54,841 nucleotides of DNA, from assembly GCF_003570985.1 (NCBI RefSeq), contig NZ_QXIW01000002.1, positions 47,125-101,965 on the forward strand, in the 5' to 3' direction. The stretch's first letter is position 1. Every line of letters begins with the position of its first letter. This DNA is from Candidatus Cryosericum hinesii (GTDB lineage: Bacteria > Caldisericota > Caldisericia > Cryosericales > Cryosericaceae). Both the position numbers and the translations under genes were made by a program. Below the pieces are notes generated by a model. That model ran no database searches, was not told the DNA's origin, and was given only the letters and a program-made list of their open reading frames with translations. Of this stretch, positions 7,779 through 19,531 are shown piece after piece.

Positions 7779-8876
7779 TTGCCATTCAGGATTCTTGTCA
7801 TCAATCCTGGCTCTACAAGCACCAAGCTGTCGATCTTCGAAGACAGGACTCCTGTCGCGGCGGAAACCGTTTCGCACGACGCTGCGACTATCACCCAATT
7901 TGTCTCGCTCATGGACCAGCTGCCAATGCGGCTGGCGATTGTCAAAGATTTCCTCACCCGCCACAGCACAGCCGTGGTCGATCTGTCGGCTATTGCCTGC
8001 AGGGGAGGACTGCTACGACCGCTTCCCTCAGGGACATATCGCGTCGACGAGACGATGGTGCACGACCTGCACGAACCTGTACTAGGCGCACACGCGTCTA
8101 ATCTGGCCGCATGCATCGGGTTCGAGCTGTCAAAGGAATCGGGTGTTCCGGCGTTCATCGTAGACCCCGTCGTTGTCGACGAACTGAACCCACTGGCACG
8201 TTTCTCCGGCTTGAAGGGGCTTGACCGCGTGAGCATCTTTCATGCCCTCAACCAGAAGGCTGTGGCCAGACAGGCAGCAGCAGATCTTGGCAAGACCTAT
8301 GAAGAGGCTAATCTCATCGTTGTTCATCTCGGTGGAGGAATCTCTGTTGGGGCGCACCATCTGGGTCGGGTCATCGACGTGAACAATGCGCTCAACGGTG
8401 ACGGTCCCTTCGCTCCCGAGAGAGCGGGTAGTCTGCCGGCTGTTGGGCTGGTCAAATTGTGCTTTTCGGGTGAATATTCGCAGCCGGAGATGATGAAACT
8501 TCTTGCAGGCAAGGGAGGGTTGGTCAGCCACCTCGGAACGAATGACGCTCGCACGGTTGAGAAGATGATCGACGATGGGGACGAGCACGCTCTCCTGGTG
8601 TACACCGCAATGGCGTACACAGTCGCGAAGACTATTGGGGAAATGGCCACCGTATTGAAGGGAGACGTCGACGCCATTGTCATGACGGGAGGTATCGCCC
8701 GGTCGGCTTTCCTCGTCGACGAGATCACGAGACGTGTCCAGTTCATCGCACCCATCAAGGTCTATCCGGGCGAGGACGAGATGAAAGCGCTGGCTTTGGG
8801 CGTGCTCCGTGTACTGGATGGTTCGGTACCCGCCGGAGTGTATCCGCCGGAGCAGGCGGGTAGCGGACGGCCCTGA
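7779..8876 (+). CDS. buk: Butyrate kinase (branched-chain carboxylic acid kinase possible)
   Basis: Acetate/butyrate kinase superfamily enzyme that makes ATP from an acyl phosphate, the last step of a substrate-level phosphorylation route. The N-terminal phosphate-binding motif INPGSTSTK and a later HLGGGIS segment are typical; the 365-residue length fits butyrate rather than acetate kinases (about 400). The start is TTG 7779, placed by GGAGG at 7769-7773; an in-frame TTG at 7767 lacks a ribosome site. Downstream kor genes suggest the acyl group may come from amino-acid derived 2-oxoacids, so isobutyrate or isovalerate could be the real substrate. No phosphotransbutyrylase gene is in the window. 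Confidence 0.9.
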   Translation: MPFRILVINPGSTSTKLSIFEDRTPVAAETVSHDAATITQFVSLMDQLPMRLAIVKDFLTRHSTAVVDLSAIACRGGLLRPLPSGTYRVDETMVHDLHEPVLGAHASNLAACIGFELSKESGVPAFIVDPVVVDELNPLARFSGLKGLDRVSIFHALNQKAVARQAAADLGKTYEEANLIVVHLGGGISVGAHHLGRVIDVNNALNGDGPFAPERAGSLPAVGLVKLCFSGEYSQPEMMKLLAGKGGLVSHLGTNDARTVEKMIDDGDEHALLVYTAMAYTVAKTIGEMATVLKGDVDAIVMTGGIARSAFLVDEITRRVQFIAPIKVYPGEDEMKALALGVLRVLDGSVPAGVYPPEQAGSGRP

Positions 8877-8897
8877 GTACATTGGACGTGCAGACCG

Positions 8898-9641
8898 ATG
8901 CGTGAACTTGCCGATCTGTTTGGTCGCCCGCGGACAGGCCAGTCGATTGTATTTGCCGGGCCATCCGGGTCGGGCAAGACCGAGGTCGCTATCAACCTCG
9001 CCCTGTCTCTGATCCGGGTGACGACGTCCCCGGTTACACTATGCGACCTGGATGTCGTCAAGCCCTATTTTCGGCTTCGTGACATGTTGCGGCTGCTTAC
9101 TGAGGACGAAGCAGGGAGACTGACCATCGTCGAACCGGAGCGTCGACTGCTTCATGCAGACATCCCGACGTTTCCTCGTAATCTGCATGCGCTTCTGTCT
9201 TCTCGAGAGACAATCAAGGTCATCGATGTTGGTGGAGACGCCATCGGGGCAGGAGCTGTTGCCCAGTTTCGTGAAACGATTATTGCCAGTGACTATAGCC
9301 TGTACATCGTGGTGAACACGCTGCGACCGGGAATGGATAGCGCTGATGGCCTGAAACGTATGCTGATGGCTATTCGCTCAGGTGCGCGCCTTGAGGTGAC
9401 TGGACTTGTTGCCAACACGAATCTGCAGGCGGAGACGACTGCGGAAGACGTACAGCGCGGCTACGATGCTGTCAAGGCTCTCGGCGATAGTGAAGGGTTG
9501 CCTGTCGTCGCAGTGCTTGTGTCGCCGGAGTATGCTGACCAGGTAGTGCATCGACTCGCGCCAGGTGCGGCCGGGCTTCTGTCGGTGATTCGTGTTTTCA
9601 ATCGTATTCTGGATACAGTCGGGTCGCAAACGGAATTCTGA
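8898..9641 (+). CDS. P-loop ATPase of unknown role in the buk-kor operon
   Basis: A 247-residue protein with a Walker A motif AGPSGSGKTE (about residues 20-29), a DLDVVKPYFRLRD segment after the next strand, and VIDVGGDA (about 112-119) in the position of a Walker B/switch. The fold looks like the MinD/CobQ group of nucleotide-binding proteins, but it is not a known member that I can name. It sits 21 bp after buk and 19 bp before korD, so it is probably co-expressed with them. A role in cofactor loading or enzyme regulation is only a guess. The ribosome site before ATG 8898 is weak. Confidence 0.7.
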   Translation: MRELADLFGRPRTGQSIVFAGPSGSGKTEVAINLALSLIRVTTSPVTLCDLDVVKPYFRLRDMLRLLTEDEAGRLTIVEPERRLLHADIPTFPRNLHALLSSRETIKVIDVGGDAIGAGAVAQFRETIIASDYSLYIVVNTLRPGMDSADGLKRMLMAIRSGARLEVTGLVANTNLQAETTAEDVQRGYDAVKALGDSEGLPVVAVLVSPEYADQVVHRLAPGAAGLLSVIRVFNRILDTVGSQTEF

Positions 9642-9660
9642 AGCAATATGGAGGTCTACC

Positions 9661-9876
9661 TTGGAAAGAGTCTCTATTGACGAACAGCGGTGCAAGAGTT
9701 GTGGTCTGTGCGTCAGCATTTGTCCTGTCAAGATCCTGATCATAAGTGATCGACTGAATGCCCGTGGTTTCAGACCTGCACAGTGCACGGATCAGGACAA
9801 ATGCACCAGTTGCGGTTCGTGCGCGCTGGTCTGCCCTGATATTGCCATTGAGCTGCACAGAGAGGTGAAGGCATGA
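9661..9876 (+). CDS. korD: 2-oxoacid:ferredoxin oxidoreductase, delta (ferredoxin-like) subunit
   Basis: A 71-residue 2x[4Fe-4S] ferredoxin-like subunit that wires electrons from the TPP centre to the outside acceptor. Two motifs are visible: CKSCGLCVSICP and CTSCGSCALVCP. The start is TTG 9661 with GGAGG at 9650-9654. Its stop overlaps the ATG of korA (ATGA), indicating coupling. The order D-A-B-C is that of 2-oxoglutarate or branched 2-oxoacid oxidoreductases of anaerobes; which 2-oxoacid is used cannot be told from sequence alone. Confidence 0.88.
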   Translation: MERVSIDEQRCKSCGLCVSICPVKILIISDRLNARGFRPAQCTDQDKCTSCGSCALVCPDIAIELHREVKA

Positions 9877-10940
9877 GCGACAAGGTTCTCATGAAGGGGG
9901 CGGAAGCCCTTGCCGAAGGTGCCATCCAGGCGGGGTGTCGCTACTACTTTGGCTATCCAATCACACCACAGAATGAGACGCCCGAGTACATGAGCCGCCG
10001 TCTCCCGGAGGTTGGTGGCAGATTCGTGCAGGCTGAAAGCGAGGTTGCGTCTATCAACATGGTCTACGGTGCTGCCTGCGCTGGTGTTCGGGTGATGACG
10101 TCGTCCTCGAGCCCAGGTATTTCCCTGATGCAGGAAGGCATTTCCTACATCAGCGGCTCCAATGTCCCATGTGTCGTCATGAATGCCATGCGTGGCGGGC
10201 CTGGTCTCGGCAACATTGCTCCCGCTCAGGCGGATTACTTCCAGGCGGTCAAAGGGGGCGGCAACGGGGACTACAAACGCATTGTCCTTGCTCCCTCATC
10301 GATCCAGGAAGGCGTGGACTTGTTTGTCGATGCGTTCGAACTGGCGGACAAGTACCGCATGGTGGTCATGGTTATTGTTGATGGTCTCATCGGACAGATG
10401 ATGGAACCCGTCGAGTTCAAGACCAGGATTGATGTTTCGACGCTGAAGACACCGGAGTGGGCAACGGTCGGGCGACATGGACGTGACCATGCAAATATCA
10501 TTACCAGCCTTACGCTGGATGCTGCCGGACTGGAGCAATGGAACCTCAAACTCCAGGCGAAATACGCGCAGGTCGAACAGGCTGAAAGCCGCATCGAGGA
10601 GTACCAGATGGACGATGCCGACTACGCTATCATCGCGTATGGAACGATGGCGCGCATTGCGAAAACGACAGTACGCGTTGCACGTGACAAGGGCATCAAA
10701 CTCGGGTTGCTGCGTCCGATAACAGTCTGGCCATTTCCTGCAAAGCAGATGCAGGCGTACGTTGGCAAACTGAAAGGGACTCTGACGGTCGAACTTGCGT
10801 ACAGGCAGCTGTTTGAGGATGTCCAGCTGACTCTTTGTGACAAGATGCCTCTGGGCTGGTATGGGCGGGGCGGCGGAGTCGTGCCGGGACCTCAGGAAAT
10901 ACTAGCGGCGTTCGAAGAGCAGTTCGGGAAAGGACGGTAG
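9873..10940 (+). CDS. korA: 2-oxoacid:ferredoxin oxidoreductase, alpha subunit
   Basis: A 355-residue subunit carrying the pyrimidine-binding and C-terminal transketolase-like domains. It opens with the family signature GAEALAEGAIQAGCRYYFGYPITPQ-like region (residues 9-32) and contains the GGPGLG segment near residue 108. Together with korB it forms the TPP active site that oxidatively decarboxylates a 2-oxoacid to acyl-CoA and reduces ferredoxin. The ATG overlaps the korD stop. Confidence 0.92.
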   Translation: MSDKVLMKGAEALAEGAIQAGCRYYFGYPITPQNETPEYMSRRLPEVGGRFVQAESEVASINMVYGAACAGVRVMTSSSSPGISLMQEGISYISGSNVPCVVMNAMRGGPGLGNIAPAQADYFQAVKGGGNGDYKRIVLAPSSIQEGVDLFVDAFELADKYRMVVMVIVDGLIGQMMEPVEFKTRIDVSTLKTPEWATVGRHGRDHANIITSLTLDAAGLEQWNLKLQAKYAQVEQAESRIEEYQMDDADYAIIAYGTMARIAKTTVRVARDKGIKLGLLRPITVWPFPAKQMQAYVGKLKGTLTVELAYRQLFEDVQLTLCDKMPLGWYGRGGGVVPGPQEILAAFEEQFGKGR

Positions 10941-10944
10941 AGCC

Positions 10945-11703
10945 ATGGCTGAACAGATGAAAGTCATCTACGAACGTCCCACGTCGTGGGCAAACAAGGT
11001 AACACACTACTGTCCAGGATGTACGCATGGAGTTGCCCATCGGCTTGTCGCCGAGTTGGTGGATGAGATGGGACTCGTGGACAAGACCATTGGGGTCTGG
11101 CCAGTTGGTTGTGCCGTTCTTGGATATGACTACTTCAACTTCGACAGTGTCGAGGCGGCGCATGGCAGGGCTCCAGCGATGGCCACCGGCATCAAGGTCA
11201 CGAATCCAGACAACTTCGTGTTTACCTACCAGGGAGACGGCGATCTTGCCAGCATCGGCATGGCCGAGATCGTCCATGCTGCGGCACGGGGCTGGCCCAT
11301 TACCGTCATCTTCATCAACAATGGGAACTACGGTATGACCGGAGGCCAGATGGCGCCAACGACGCTTCTTGGCCAGAAGACCACGACGAGTCCTCTTGGC
11401 CGCACTCCCCAGGCCAACGGTTTTCCTATCCGTGTAGCCGAGATGCTCGCCCAGCTTGACGGGCCTGCCTATATCGCTCGTGTCTCTCTGGATTCGCCAG
11501 TCAACATCCGCAAGGCGAAGAGTGCCATGCGCAAGGCCTTCAATGCTCAGGTGCGCGGTATTGGATTCTCACTCGTCGAGTGCCTGTCGACCTGTCCGAC
11601 CAACTGGAAGCTGACGCCTGTGGAATCAATGGAACGCGTCCGTAAGGAAGTCATGCCCTACTTCCCACTTGGCGAGTTCAAGGTCGTCGAGGGGGTGCTG
11701 TGA
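10945..11703 (+). CDS. korB: 2-oxoacid:ferredoxin oxidoreductase, beta (TPP-binding) subunit
   Basis: The 252-residue beta subunit holds the thiamine diphosphate motif GDGD (97-100) followed by NN at 125-126, and cysteines 23 and 26 (YCPGC) plus Cys56 that bind the proximal [4Fe-4S] cluster. Length is slightly below many KorB proteins but complete. It starts 4 bp after korA and ends in TGA sharing bases with the korC start. Confidence 0.93.
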   Translation: MAEQMKVIYERPTSWANKVTHYCPGCTHGVAHRLVAELVDEMGLVDKTIGVWPVGCAVLGYDYFNFDSVEAAHGRAPAMATGIKVTNPDNFVFTYQGDGDLASIGMAEIVHAAARGWPITVIFINNGNYGMTGGQMAPTTLLGQKTTTSPLGRTPQANGFPIRVAEMLAQLDGPAYIARVSLDSPVNIRKAKSAMRKAFNAQVRGIGFSLVECLSTCPTNWKLTPVESMERVRKEVMPYFPLGEFKVVEGVL

Positions 11704-12245
11704 TGGAACACAACGTCGTCATTGCAGGATTTGGCGGACAGGGTGTCATGCTTATTGGCGAACTTCTGGCACGCGCAGGCATGGAGGAGGGCAAGGAGGT
11801 CACGTGGTTGCCCTCGTACGGTCCAGAGCAACGTGGTGGAACGGCCAACTGCGCAGTGGTAGTCGCGGACGAGCCGATTGCCTCTCCACTTCTGACTGAA
11901 CCACAGGCAGCGATCGTCTTCAATCGGCAGTCGTTCGACAAGTTCGAGCCTGTCATCGAGAAGGGAGGATTGCTCGTCATCGATTCAACCCTGATTGACA
12001 GGAAGGCTTCCCGTGCGGACTTGGACGTGGTGTACATTCCTGCGACGGACATCGCGACAGAGCTGGGCAACTCGAAATTTACCAATATGGTGCTGCTGGG
12101 TGCCTATCTTGGCAAGGTCAACCCCATTAGCATAGCGTCTGTCCATGGGGCTTTGTCAGTGTTCCTGACGGGCAAGAAAGCTGCTCTCATCGAGGTCAAT
12201 AAGAAGGCGTTGCAGGCCGGCGTCGACTTCGTCAACAAGAAGTAG
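11703..12245 (+). CDS. korC: 2-oxoacid:ferredoxin oxidoreductase, gamma subunit
   Basis: The 180-residue gamma domain of the 2-oxoacid oxidoreductase, with the signature GFGGQGVM near the N-terminus and SYGPEQRGGTANC near residue 40-50. It is thought to help bind CoA and stabilise the complex. The ATG at 11703 overlaps the korB TGA; a GTG one codon earlier is possible. It closes the korDABC unit, with ssnA starting 9 bp later. Confidence 0.92.
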   Translation: MEHNVVIAGFGGQGVMLIGELLARAGMEEGKEVTWLPSYGPEQRGGTANCAVVVADEPIASPLLTEPQAAIVFNRQSFDKFEPVIEKGGLLVIDSTLIDRKASRADLDVVYIPATDIATELGNSKFTNMVLLGAYLGKVNPISIASVHGALSVFLTGKKAALIEVNKKALQAGVDFVNKK

Positions 12246-12254
12246 GGGCAGGGG

Positions 12255-13604
12255 ATGGCAGAACTCCTCGTCAGGAACGCTCGCATTGTCTACCCGGCGA
12301 CGAGGGGTTTTGTCGTCGACCGGGGATGGCTTCTGGCGCGGGACGGCGTGATTTCTGGTCTGGCCGCGGGGGACGTTCCAGTGGATATCGCACGGCCGGT
12401 TGCAGGAAGGCAGGAGATTGACGCCGCCGGTATGACGTTGCTCCCGGGGCTGCTCAACACGCATATGCACCTGTACTCGATGTACTCGCGAGGTATCAGC
12501 ACTGGGCGTGTATCTCATAGCTTCCTCGACGTACTCCAGGACCTCTGGTGGCGTCTTGACCGTTCCTTGCTCAAGGACGCCTGCTGGATGAGCGCAACGT
12601 TCAGCGGGATGGACTCTCTGCGCTCTGGAACGACGACCATCGTCGACCATCATGCTTCACCCAGCTACATCGCTGGAAGCCTGTCGATACTGTCTGATGC
12701 GTTGAGCAAGATCGGTTTGCGGCACGTGCTTTCCTATGAGATCACTGATCGTAATGGCATACAGGGTGCGATCGCAGGCGTTGACGAGAACATTCGTTTC
12801 TTCGACGAGGTTACGGGAAAGGGAGGGCTGGCTTCAAGCATGGTTGGCCTGCATGCCTCGTTCACGGTCTCAGACACCACCCTCACCACCTTGCGCGCGA
12901 GAGTCGGGTCGCGTAACGTTGGGTATCACGTTCATGTAGCTGAGGGTGCCGTTGACGAGGAAGACAGTGTCGAAAAGTATGGCAAACGCATCGTGACCCG
13001 TCTGGACGATGCGGGATTGCTCGGTCCCCGGTCGATTGCGGTACACTGTATCGGCATCGACGCATCGGAGCGGGAATTGCTTGCGAAGTCCGGAACGCCC
13101 GTCGTCGTAAACACCATGTCCAACATGAACAATGCAGTCGGTCTTCCGGCCGTTCGAGAGATGCTGGAGGCCGGCATACAGGTCGGCATAGGGACCGATG
13201 GCTATACGGCGAACATGTTTGAGGAGTTTCGGAATACCCTCGTGGGGCTCAGGCACCGATACGAGGATCCGGCCGGTTTCTGGGCTGAGGTGCAAAAGGC
13301 TCAGATCGAGACGAATGCCGATATTGTGTCGCGTTGTACGGGATGCACAGTGGGCCGGTTGGAAGAAGGGGCTGCTGCAGACTTCATTCTTGTCGACTAC
13401 GCGAGTCCTACTCCGTTAAGCTCGGAGAATGCTTTCGGCCACGTTTTTTTTGGCATGTCCGCGGATCTGGTCGACACTGTCGTTGTCAACGGAAATGTTG
13501 CTGTGAAAGGACACCAGGTCCTGGCCGTAGACAGAGAGGCTCTCGAACGGGAGTCACAGAAGGTCGCAAAGGCTGTCTGGGAGGCGTTTGACCGGCTATC
13601 CTAG
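12255..13604 (+). CDS. ssnA: SsnA-type aminohydrolase (amidohydrolase superfamily)
   Basis: A 449-residue TIM-barrel metal-dependent hydrolase of the ATZ/TRZ and guanine-deaminase group. Metal-ligand motifs are NTHMH near residue 72, HVHVAE near 221-226 and a later GTDG aspartate. Segments such as DLWWRLDR and DHHASPSYI match what I recall of Escherichia coli SsnA. SsnA is found with selenium-dependent molybdenum hydroxylase and purine catabolism genes in other bacteria, and its substrate is not settled. Here it is the last gene of the buk-kor operon, with no selenium gene nearby, so a role in purine or amino-acid derived amine breakdown is only inferred. Confidence 0.85.
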   Translation: MAELLVRNARIVYPATRGFVVDRGWLLARDGVISGLAAGDVPVDIARPVAGRQEIDAAGMTLLPGLLNTHMHLYSMYSRGISTGRVSHSFLDVLQDLWWRLDRSLLKDACWMSATFSGMDSLRSGTTTIVDHHASPSYIAGSLSILSDALSKIGLRHVLSYEITDRNGIQGAIAGVDENIRFFDEVTGKGGLASSMVGLHASFTVSDTTLTTLRARVGSRNVGYHVHVAEGAVDEEDSVEKYGKRIVTRLDDAGLLGPRSIAVHCIGIDASERELLAKSGTPVVVNTMSNMNNAVGLPAVREMLEAGIQVGIGTDGYTANMFEEFRNTLVGLRHRYEDPAGFWAEVQKAQIETNADIVSRCTGCTVGRLEEGAAADFILVDYASPTPLSSENAFGHVFFGMSADLVDTVVVNGNVAVKGHQVLAVDREALERESQKVAKAVWEAFDRLS

Positions 13605-13663
13605 CGTCCGACGATCATCTGACAGAGATGTACTTGACATAGGCGAATACGGAAAGGGCCTGA

Positions 13664-15640
<1,977 letters not shown>

Positions 15641-15657
15641 CGGAGTGAGGGACACTG

Positions 15658-18135
15658 ATGCCAGAAAACGATAGAGTATTCAACGTCTACGTCGAGGAGG
15701 AGATGAAGAAGTCCTACCTCGAGTACTCCATGAGTGTTATCATCGGTCGAGCGCTGCCGGACTTCCGCGATGGTCTGAAGCCAGTGCATCGCCGTATCCT
15801 CTTCGCCATGTATGAACTAGGGTGTTTCTGGAACAAGCCGTACAAGAAGAGCGCCCGTATTGTCGGCGACGTCCTGGGCAAGTACCATCCTCACGGTGAT
15901 ATCGCTATTTACGATTCGCTGGTCCGGATGGCGCAGGAGTTCTCCCTCAGATATCCATTGATCGATGGTCACGGTAACTTTGGATCCATTGACGGCGATT
16001 CTGCAGCAGCCATGCGTTATACTGAGGTACGGCTGGCTCCTGTCTCTGCACTCATGATGGACGAGCTGGATAAGGAGATCGTCGAGTTCACGCCGAACTT
16101 TGACAACAGCCTGGAGGAACCGAGCATCCTTCCAGCCAAAGTACCGCAGCTTCTACTCAACGGTTCCAGCGGAATTGCTGTCGGCATGGCTACCAATATC
16201 CCCCCTCACAACCTCGGCGAACTGATCGATGCCCTGAAGTACATGCTGGACTGCCGGATCAGTGATGAGCCCGAGGACCCCGCGCAGATCCGGTCGTTTA
16301 TCAAGGGTCCCGACTTTCCGGGCGGTGGCCTCGTTGTTGGCACGGACGGTATCGACGAATACATCGCTACCGGCCGAGGCAATGTCGTCACGAGAGGAAA
16401 GTACACGATCGAGAAGGATGGCAACAAGACGCGATTCATCATTACAGAGTTGCCGTTTGAGGTAAATAAGGCCGAGTTCGTCCAGAAGGTTGCCAACCTG
16501 ATGAAGGACAAGCGCCTGACACAACTGTCTGACCTGCGCGACGAATCCAGCCGCGAGGGCATCCGGGTCGTGCTTGAGTTGAAGAAAGATGCGGTTCCGG
16601 AGCGAGTTGACCTGCTGCTGCGCAGACATACTCAGTTCCAGCAGCATTTCCACGTCAGCATGCTCGGAATCCTGTACGGCGTGCCGCGGACCCTCCCCCT
16701 GGGCGACGTTCTCGCTACATTCCTGGACTTCCGCGAGGCAACGCTACGCAAGAGGTTCGCTCTGGAACTCCGCAAGCACGAGGAACGTCTGAACGTCCTC
16801 AACGCTCTTGTTATCGCCATTCGAAACATCAAGCGAGTGACAGAAATCCTGACTGCGTCTTCCTCTATGGACGACGCATCGGCTCGCCTCATCGAGAACT
16901 TTGGACTCAACGACCGGCAGGTGGAGGCGATTCTTGAGATGCGCATGCGGTCTCTGGTGTCGCTCGAGGTCGAGAAGCTGACGAAAGAGGTTGAAGAGAA
17001 TAAGACAGAGATAGAGAGGCTCTCTGCGATGCTGGCAGACCCCAACAGGATCCGTGTCTACATCCGGGATGAGCTTGTCGAGGTCGCCCGCAAATATGGA
17101 AACCCACGCCGCACTCAGATCTTGAAGGACGATGGCCGCGGGGAGGACGATGACGAGCAGTTCATCGAGGACAAAGAGGTCATGGTCGTCATTTCCAAAA
17201 ACGGCTATGCCAAGATTATCCCGAGTTCGACGTTCAAGGTTCAGGGTCGCGGAGGACTGGGAGTCGCGAGCATGAATCTGAAGAGGGACGACTATATCAG
17301 CAAGTACTTCACCGTCCGTACGAAGCAGTGCATGCTGCTCTTCACCAACAAAGGACGCGTGTACTCGATTCCAGCATACCGTCTTCCTGAAGAGAAGCGG
17401 CAAGGTGGAGGGGAAAATCTATCGCTTCTCCTCGGTATGGGGGCGGACGAGCTCGTCACCGAAGCGACGGCGCTGCCCGCCGTACAGGAGGGCGTGTCAT
17501 TCATCATCGTGACCCGTCGTGGGCGTATCAAGAAGATGGTTACATCGCAGTTCGTTACCATACGTAGTACAGGAAAGACGTTCATCAAGCTTGTTGAAGG
17601 GGACTCTGTGGTCGCTGTAAGATCCGTCAAGGACACCGAGGAGGTCCTCATCGCCTCCGATTCCGGCCGAGCTGTCCGGATCCGGTCGACGTCTGTGCGT
17701 GCCATGGGGGCATCTGCCCGTGGCGTGCGCGGAATGCGTCTCTCACGCGGAGGCAGATTCGTGGTCGGCATGGAAGTGCTTCGGCCCGACGTGCCGTTCA
17801 CACTCATTACGGAACATGGCCACGGCAAGCGCTTGAACCCATACGAGGTTCGCCTGGTTGGCCGAGGGTCCGGTGGTGTCATTTGTTATCGTGTCACCGA
17901 GAAGACCGGTCCACTGGCGGCATTTACGACGGGAACCGCCGACCAGGATGTCGTCGTGTCCACGAGTACGGGCCAGACGATTCGTACCCCTGCCGAGAGG
18001 CTCCCCCTGCTTGGAAGAGTCTCTTCGGGCGTGAAAGTGATCCGACTGAAGTCCAAGGGCAGCTGTGTTATTGCTGCGGAAGCAATTATCAAGGAGGTCG
18101 CCCCAGCGGAGGCTGAAGATGAGGCTGAGCAGTAA
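15658..18135 (+). CDS. gyrA: DNA gyrase subunit A
   Basis: Breakage-reunion subunit, 825 residues. The catalytic tyrosine is Tyr121 in [10 protein letters not shown], followed by the coiled-coil gate and a six-bladed C-terminal DNA-wrapping domain. The GyrA-box occurs as QGRGGLG, a variant of the usual Q(R/K)RGGKG. At the position of E. coli Ser83 the protein has Ile82 (GDIAIYD), a residue linked with quinolone resistance in other species. The acidic C-terminal tail overlaps the start of the next gene by 17 bp. Confidence 0.96.
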   Translation: MPENDRVFNVYVEEEMKKSYLEYSMSVIIGRALPDFRDGLKPVHRRILFAMYELGCFWNKPYKKSARIVGDVLGKYHPHGDIAIYDSLVRMAQEFSLRYPLIDGHGNFGSIDGDSAAAMRYTEVRLAPVSALMMDELDKEIVEFTPNFDNSLEEPSILPAKVPQLLLNGSSGIAVGMATNIPPHNLGELIDALKYMLDCRISDEPEDPAQIRSFIKGPDFPGGGLVVGTDGIDEYIATGRGNVVTRGKYTIEKDGNKTRFIITELPFEVNKAEFVQKVANLMKDKRLTQLSDLRDESSREGIRVVLELKKDAVPERVDLLLRRHTQFQQHFHVSMLGILYGVPRTLPLGDVLATFLDFREATLRKRFALELRKHEERLNVLNALVIAIRNIKRVTEILTASSSMDDASARLIENFGLNDRQVEAILEMRMRSLVSLEVEKLTKEVEENKTEIERLSAMLADPNRIRVYIRDELVEVARKYGNPRRTQILKDDGRGEDDDEQFIEDKEVMVVISKNGYAKIIPSSTFKVQGRGGLGVASMNLKRDDYISKYFTVRTKQCMLLFTNKGRVYSIPAYRLPEEKRQGGGENLSLLLGMGADELVTEATALPAVQEGVSFIIVTRRGRIKKMVTSQFVTIRSTGKTFIKLVEGDSVVAVRSVKDTEEVLIASDSGRAVRIRSTSVRAMGASARGVRGMRLSRGGRFVVGMEVLRPDVPFTLITEHGHGKRLNPYEVRLVGRGSGGVICYRVTEKTGPLAAFTTGTADQDVVVSTSTGQTIRTPAERLPLLGRVSSGVKVIRLKSKGSCVIAAEAIIKEVAPAEAEDEAEQ

Positions 18136-19201
18136 GGAAACCAGTGCTCTGCGTGTCGTTCTTCTGTCGGTCCTGAGCATCGCTGTGGCCACGTGGGCCG
18201 TCTGGCTCCTGTGGAGTCTTCGTAGCATCGTGTCTCTGGGAATCGCCGCGGCATTCGCGGCGTTTCTCTTCTTGCCAATTGCACGCTGGCTCAATCGGAA
18301 GACCCACCTTCCCATGGGTATCACGTGTGCCATTGTTGTTCTGGGAATCGTGGCGGCATTCGTCGGATTGGTGGCGATCACGATTCCTCCTCTTGTACGC
18401 GAAACGAGGTCGCTTGTGACAGCTCTTCCTGATTACGCAAAGACGGTTCAGGGATATTTCTCCAGACTCTCGACATGGCTGGATCGTCTTCAGCTGGGGT
18501 CGGCGAAGGACACCATCACGGCCGTTCTCGACGCAGTCCAAAAAGCCGCGATCCAATTCGGACAGAATATCGTCACGGCATCGTCCAAGAGACTACTAAG
18601 TGTTAGCGCACTTCTCCCGTTTTTCGTGCTCATGTATTTTTTCATGAGCGGTTCTCATGGCTACTACGAGATGTCTCTGTCGCTGCCGTTTATCCGTACA
18701 CAGAAGGATCTTGCAGAGGTCGCGCTTGCGCAGGTCGCTGCAAGCACCAGGAGATATATCGAGGCGCTTGCTCTCATTGCACTGGTCACTTCGCTGTTCG
18801 TGGGCGGGGTCAGTGGGCTCTTCGGGATCAACTACGCTCTGACAATCGGCGTCGTGGATTTCTTCGGCGAGTTTATTCCATACGTAGGCCCGTTCGTGGT
18901 TGCATTGCTGGGAGCGTTCTTTGCCGCCGTGACGGGTCCGGGGAAGCTTATCGCGTGGATCATCATCTTCGGCGTTATCGAGGTTGCGACGAGTCAGATT
19001 CTCGCCCCACGACTCATATCCGAGAAGACTGGGCTCAGACCAGAGTTTATCATCCTGCTGCTTCTGGTGGGCGGCACGCTTGCGGGGTTCTTTGGGCTGG
19101 TGCTTGCAGTTCCTATGGCGGTTTTCGTCCGAGAGATCATCAAGAGTGTTCAGTTGTTCCGATCAGCGTCTGAGGATATCACAGAGAAGCCGGTTGACTG
19201 A
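18119..19201 (+). CDS. AI-2E family permease
   Basis: A 360-residue integral membrane protein of the AI-2E/TqsA/PerM family, with about eight hydrophobic segments and the family pattern of an early pair of helices, a long amphipathic middle part and a C-terminal bundle (near [12 protein letters not shown] and [16 protein letters not shown]). Family members export diverse small molecules and some act as Na+ antiporters; the substrate is unknown. The start ATG 18119 lies inside the end of gyrA and has GGAGG at 18108-18112, so it should be translationally coupled to gyrase. Confidence 0.85.
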   Translation: MRLSSKETSALRVVLLSVLSIAVATWAVWLLWSLRSIVSLGIAAAFAAFLFLPIARWLNRKTHLPMGITCAIVVLGIVAAFVGLVAITIPPLVRETRSLVTALPDYAKTVQGYFSRLSTWLDRLQLGSAKDTITAVLDAVQKAAIQFGQNIVTASSKRLLSVSALLPFFVLMYFFMSGSHGYYEMSLSLPFIRTQKDLAEVALAQVAASTRRYIEALALIALVTSLFVGGVSGLFGINYALTIGVVDFFGEFIPYVGPFVVALLGAFFAAVTGPGKLIAWIIIFGVIEVATSQILAPRLISEKTGLRPEFIILLLLVGGTLAGFFGLVLAVPMAVFVREIIKSVQLFRSASEDITEKPVD

Positions 19202-19221
19202 AGACGCAATTCCGGTATAGT
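19194..19221 (+). promoter_or_regulatory. Promoter of rpsU
   Basis: TTGACT (19194-19199), a 16-bp spacer and TATAGT (19216-19221). The -35 box lies inside the last codons of the upstream permease gene. Confidence 0.7.
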
Positions 19222-19274
19222 TAATTGGTTGTTTATCAACCCCTTTGGCAGCGGTTTGACGAAAGGAGGGGTGA

Positions 19275-19475
19275 ATGATGGGAAACTATCGTGATCGGAA
19301 CAAAGACAGGTCTGAACCTCAGGGCGAAGATGCTCAGCTTGAGAACATGCTGAGGCGCTATAAGCAGGACTGTATCCGTGATGGCCTCTTCGGCGAACTC
19401 AAGAAGCGTCGCTTCTTTATGGCGCCAAGCGAGAAACGCAAACAGAAGTCCATTGCTGCGCGCAGGCGCAAGTAG
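19275..19475 (+). CDS. rpsU: 30S ribosomal protein S21
   Basis: A 66-residue, very basic protein of the bS21 family, which sits near the mRNA exit region of the small subunit. The core LRRYKQDCIRDG and the C-terminal KRKQKSIAARRRK are typical. AAGGAGG at 19263-19269 allows either ATG 19275 or ATG 19278. It is transcribed alone between a promoter and a terminator at 19503-19525. The N-terminal dozen residues are polar and longer than in many homologues. Confidence 0.9.
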   Translation: MMGNYRDRNKDRSEPQGEDAQLENMLRRYKQDCIRDGLFGELKKRRFFMAPSEKRKQKSIAARRRK

Positions 19476-19502
19476 GGCCGTTCTTTCTGAAGATGAGAGC
19501 AC

Positions 19503-19525
19503 GGGGCGCGTGAGCGCCCCTTTTT
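19503..19525 (+). terminator. Rho-independent terminator of rpsU
   Basis: A 7-bp GC stem (19503-19509 with 19514-19520), a GTGA loop and five T. Confidence 0.88.
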
Positions 19526-19531
19526 CGTTCT

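Noticed and set aside
13634-13639. Perfect TTGACA upstream of gyrB as a -35 box
   Set aside because: No acceptable -10 hexamer lies 15-19 bp downstream; the TTGCAT/TACCAT pair closer to gyrB fits better.
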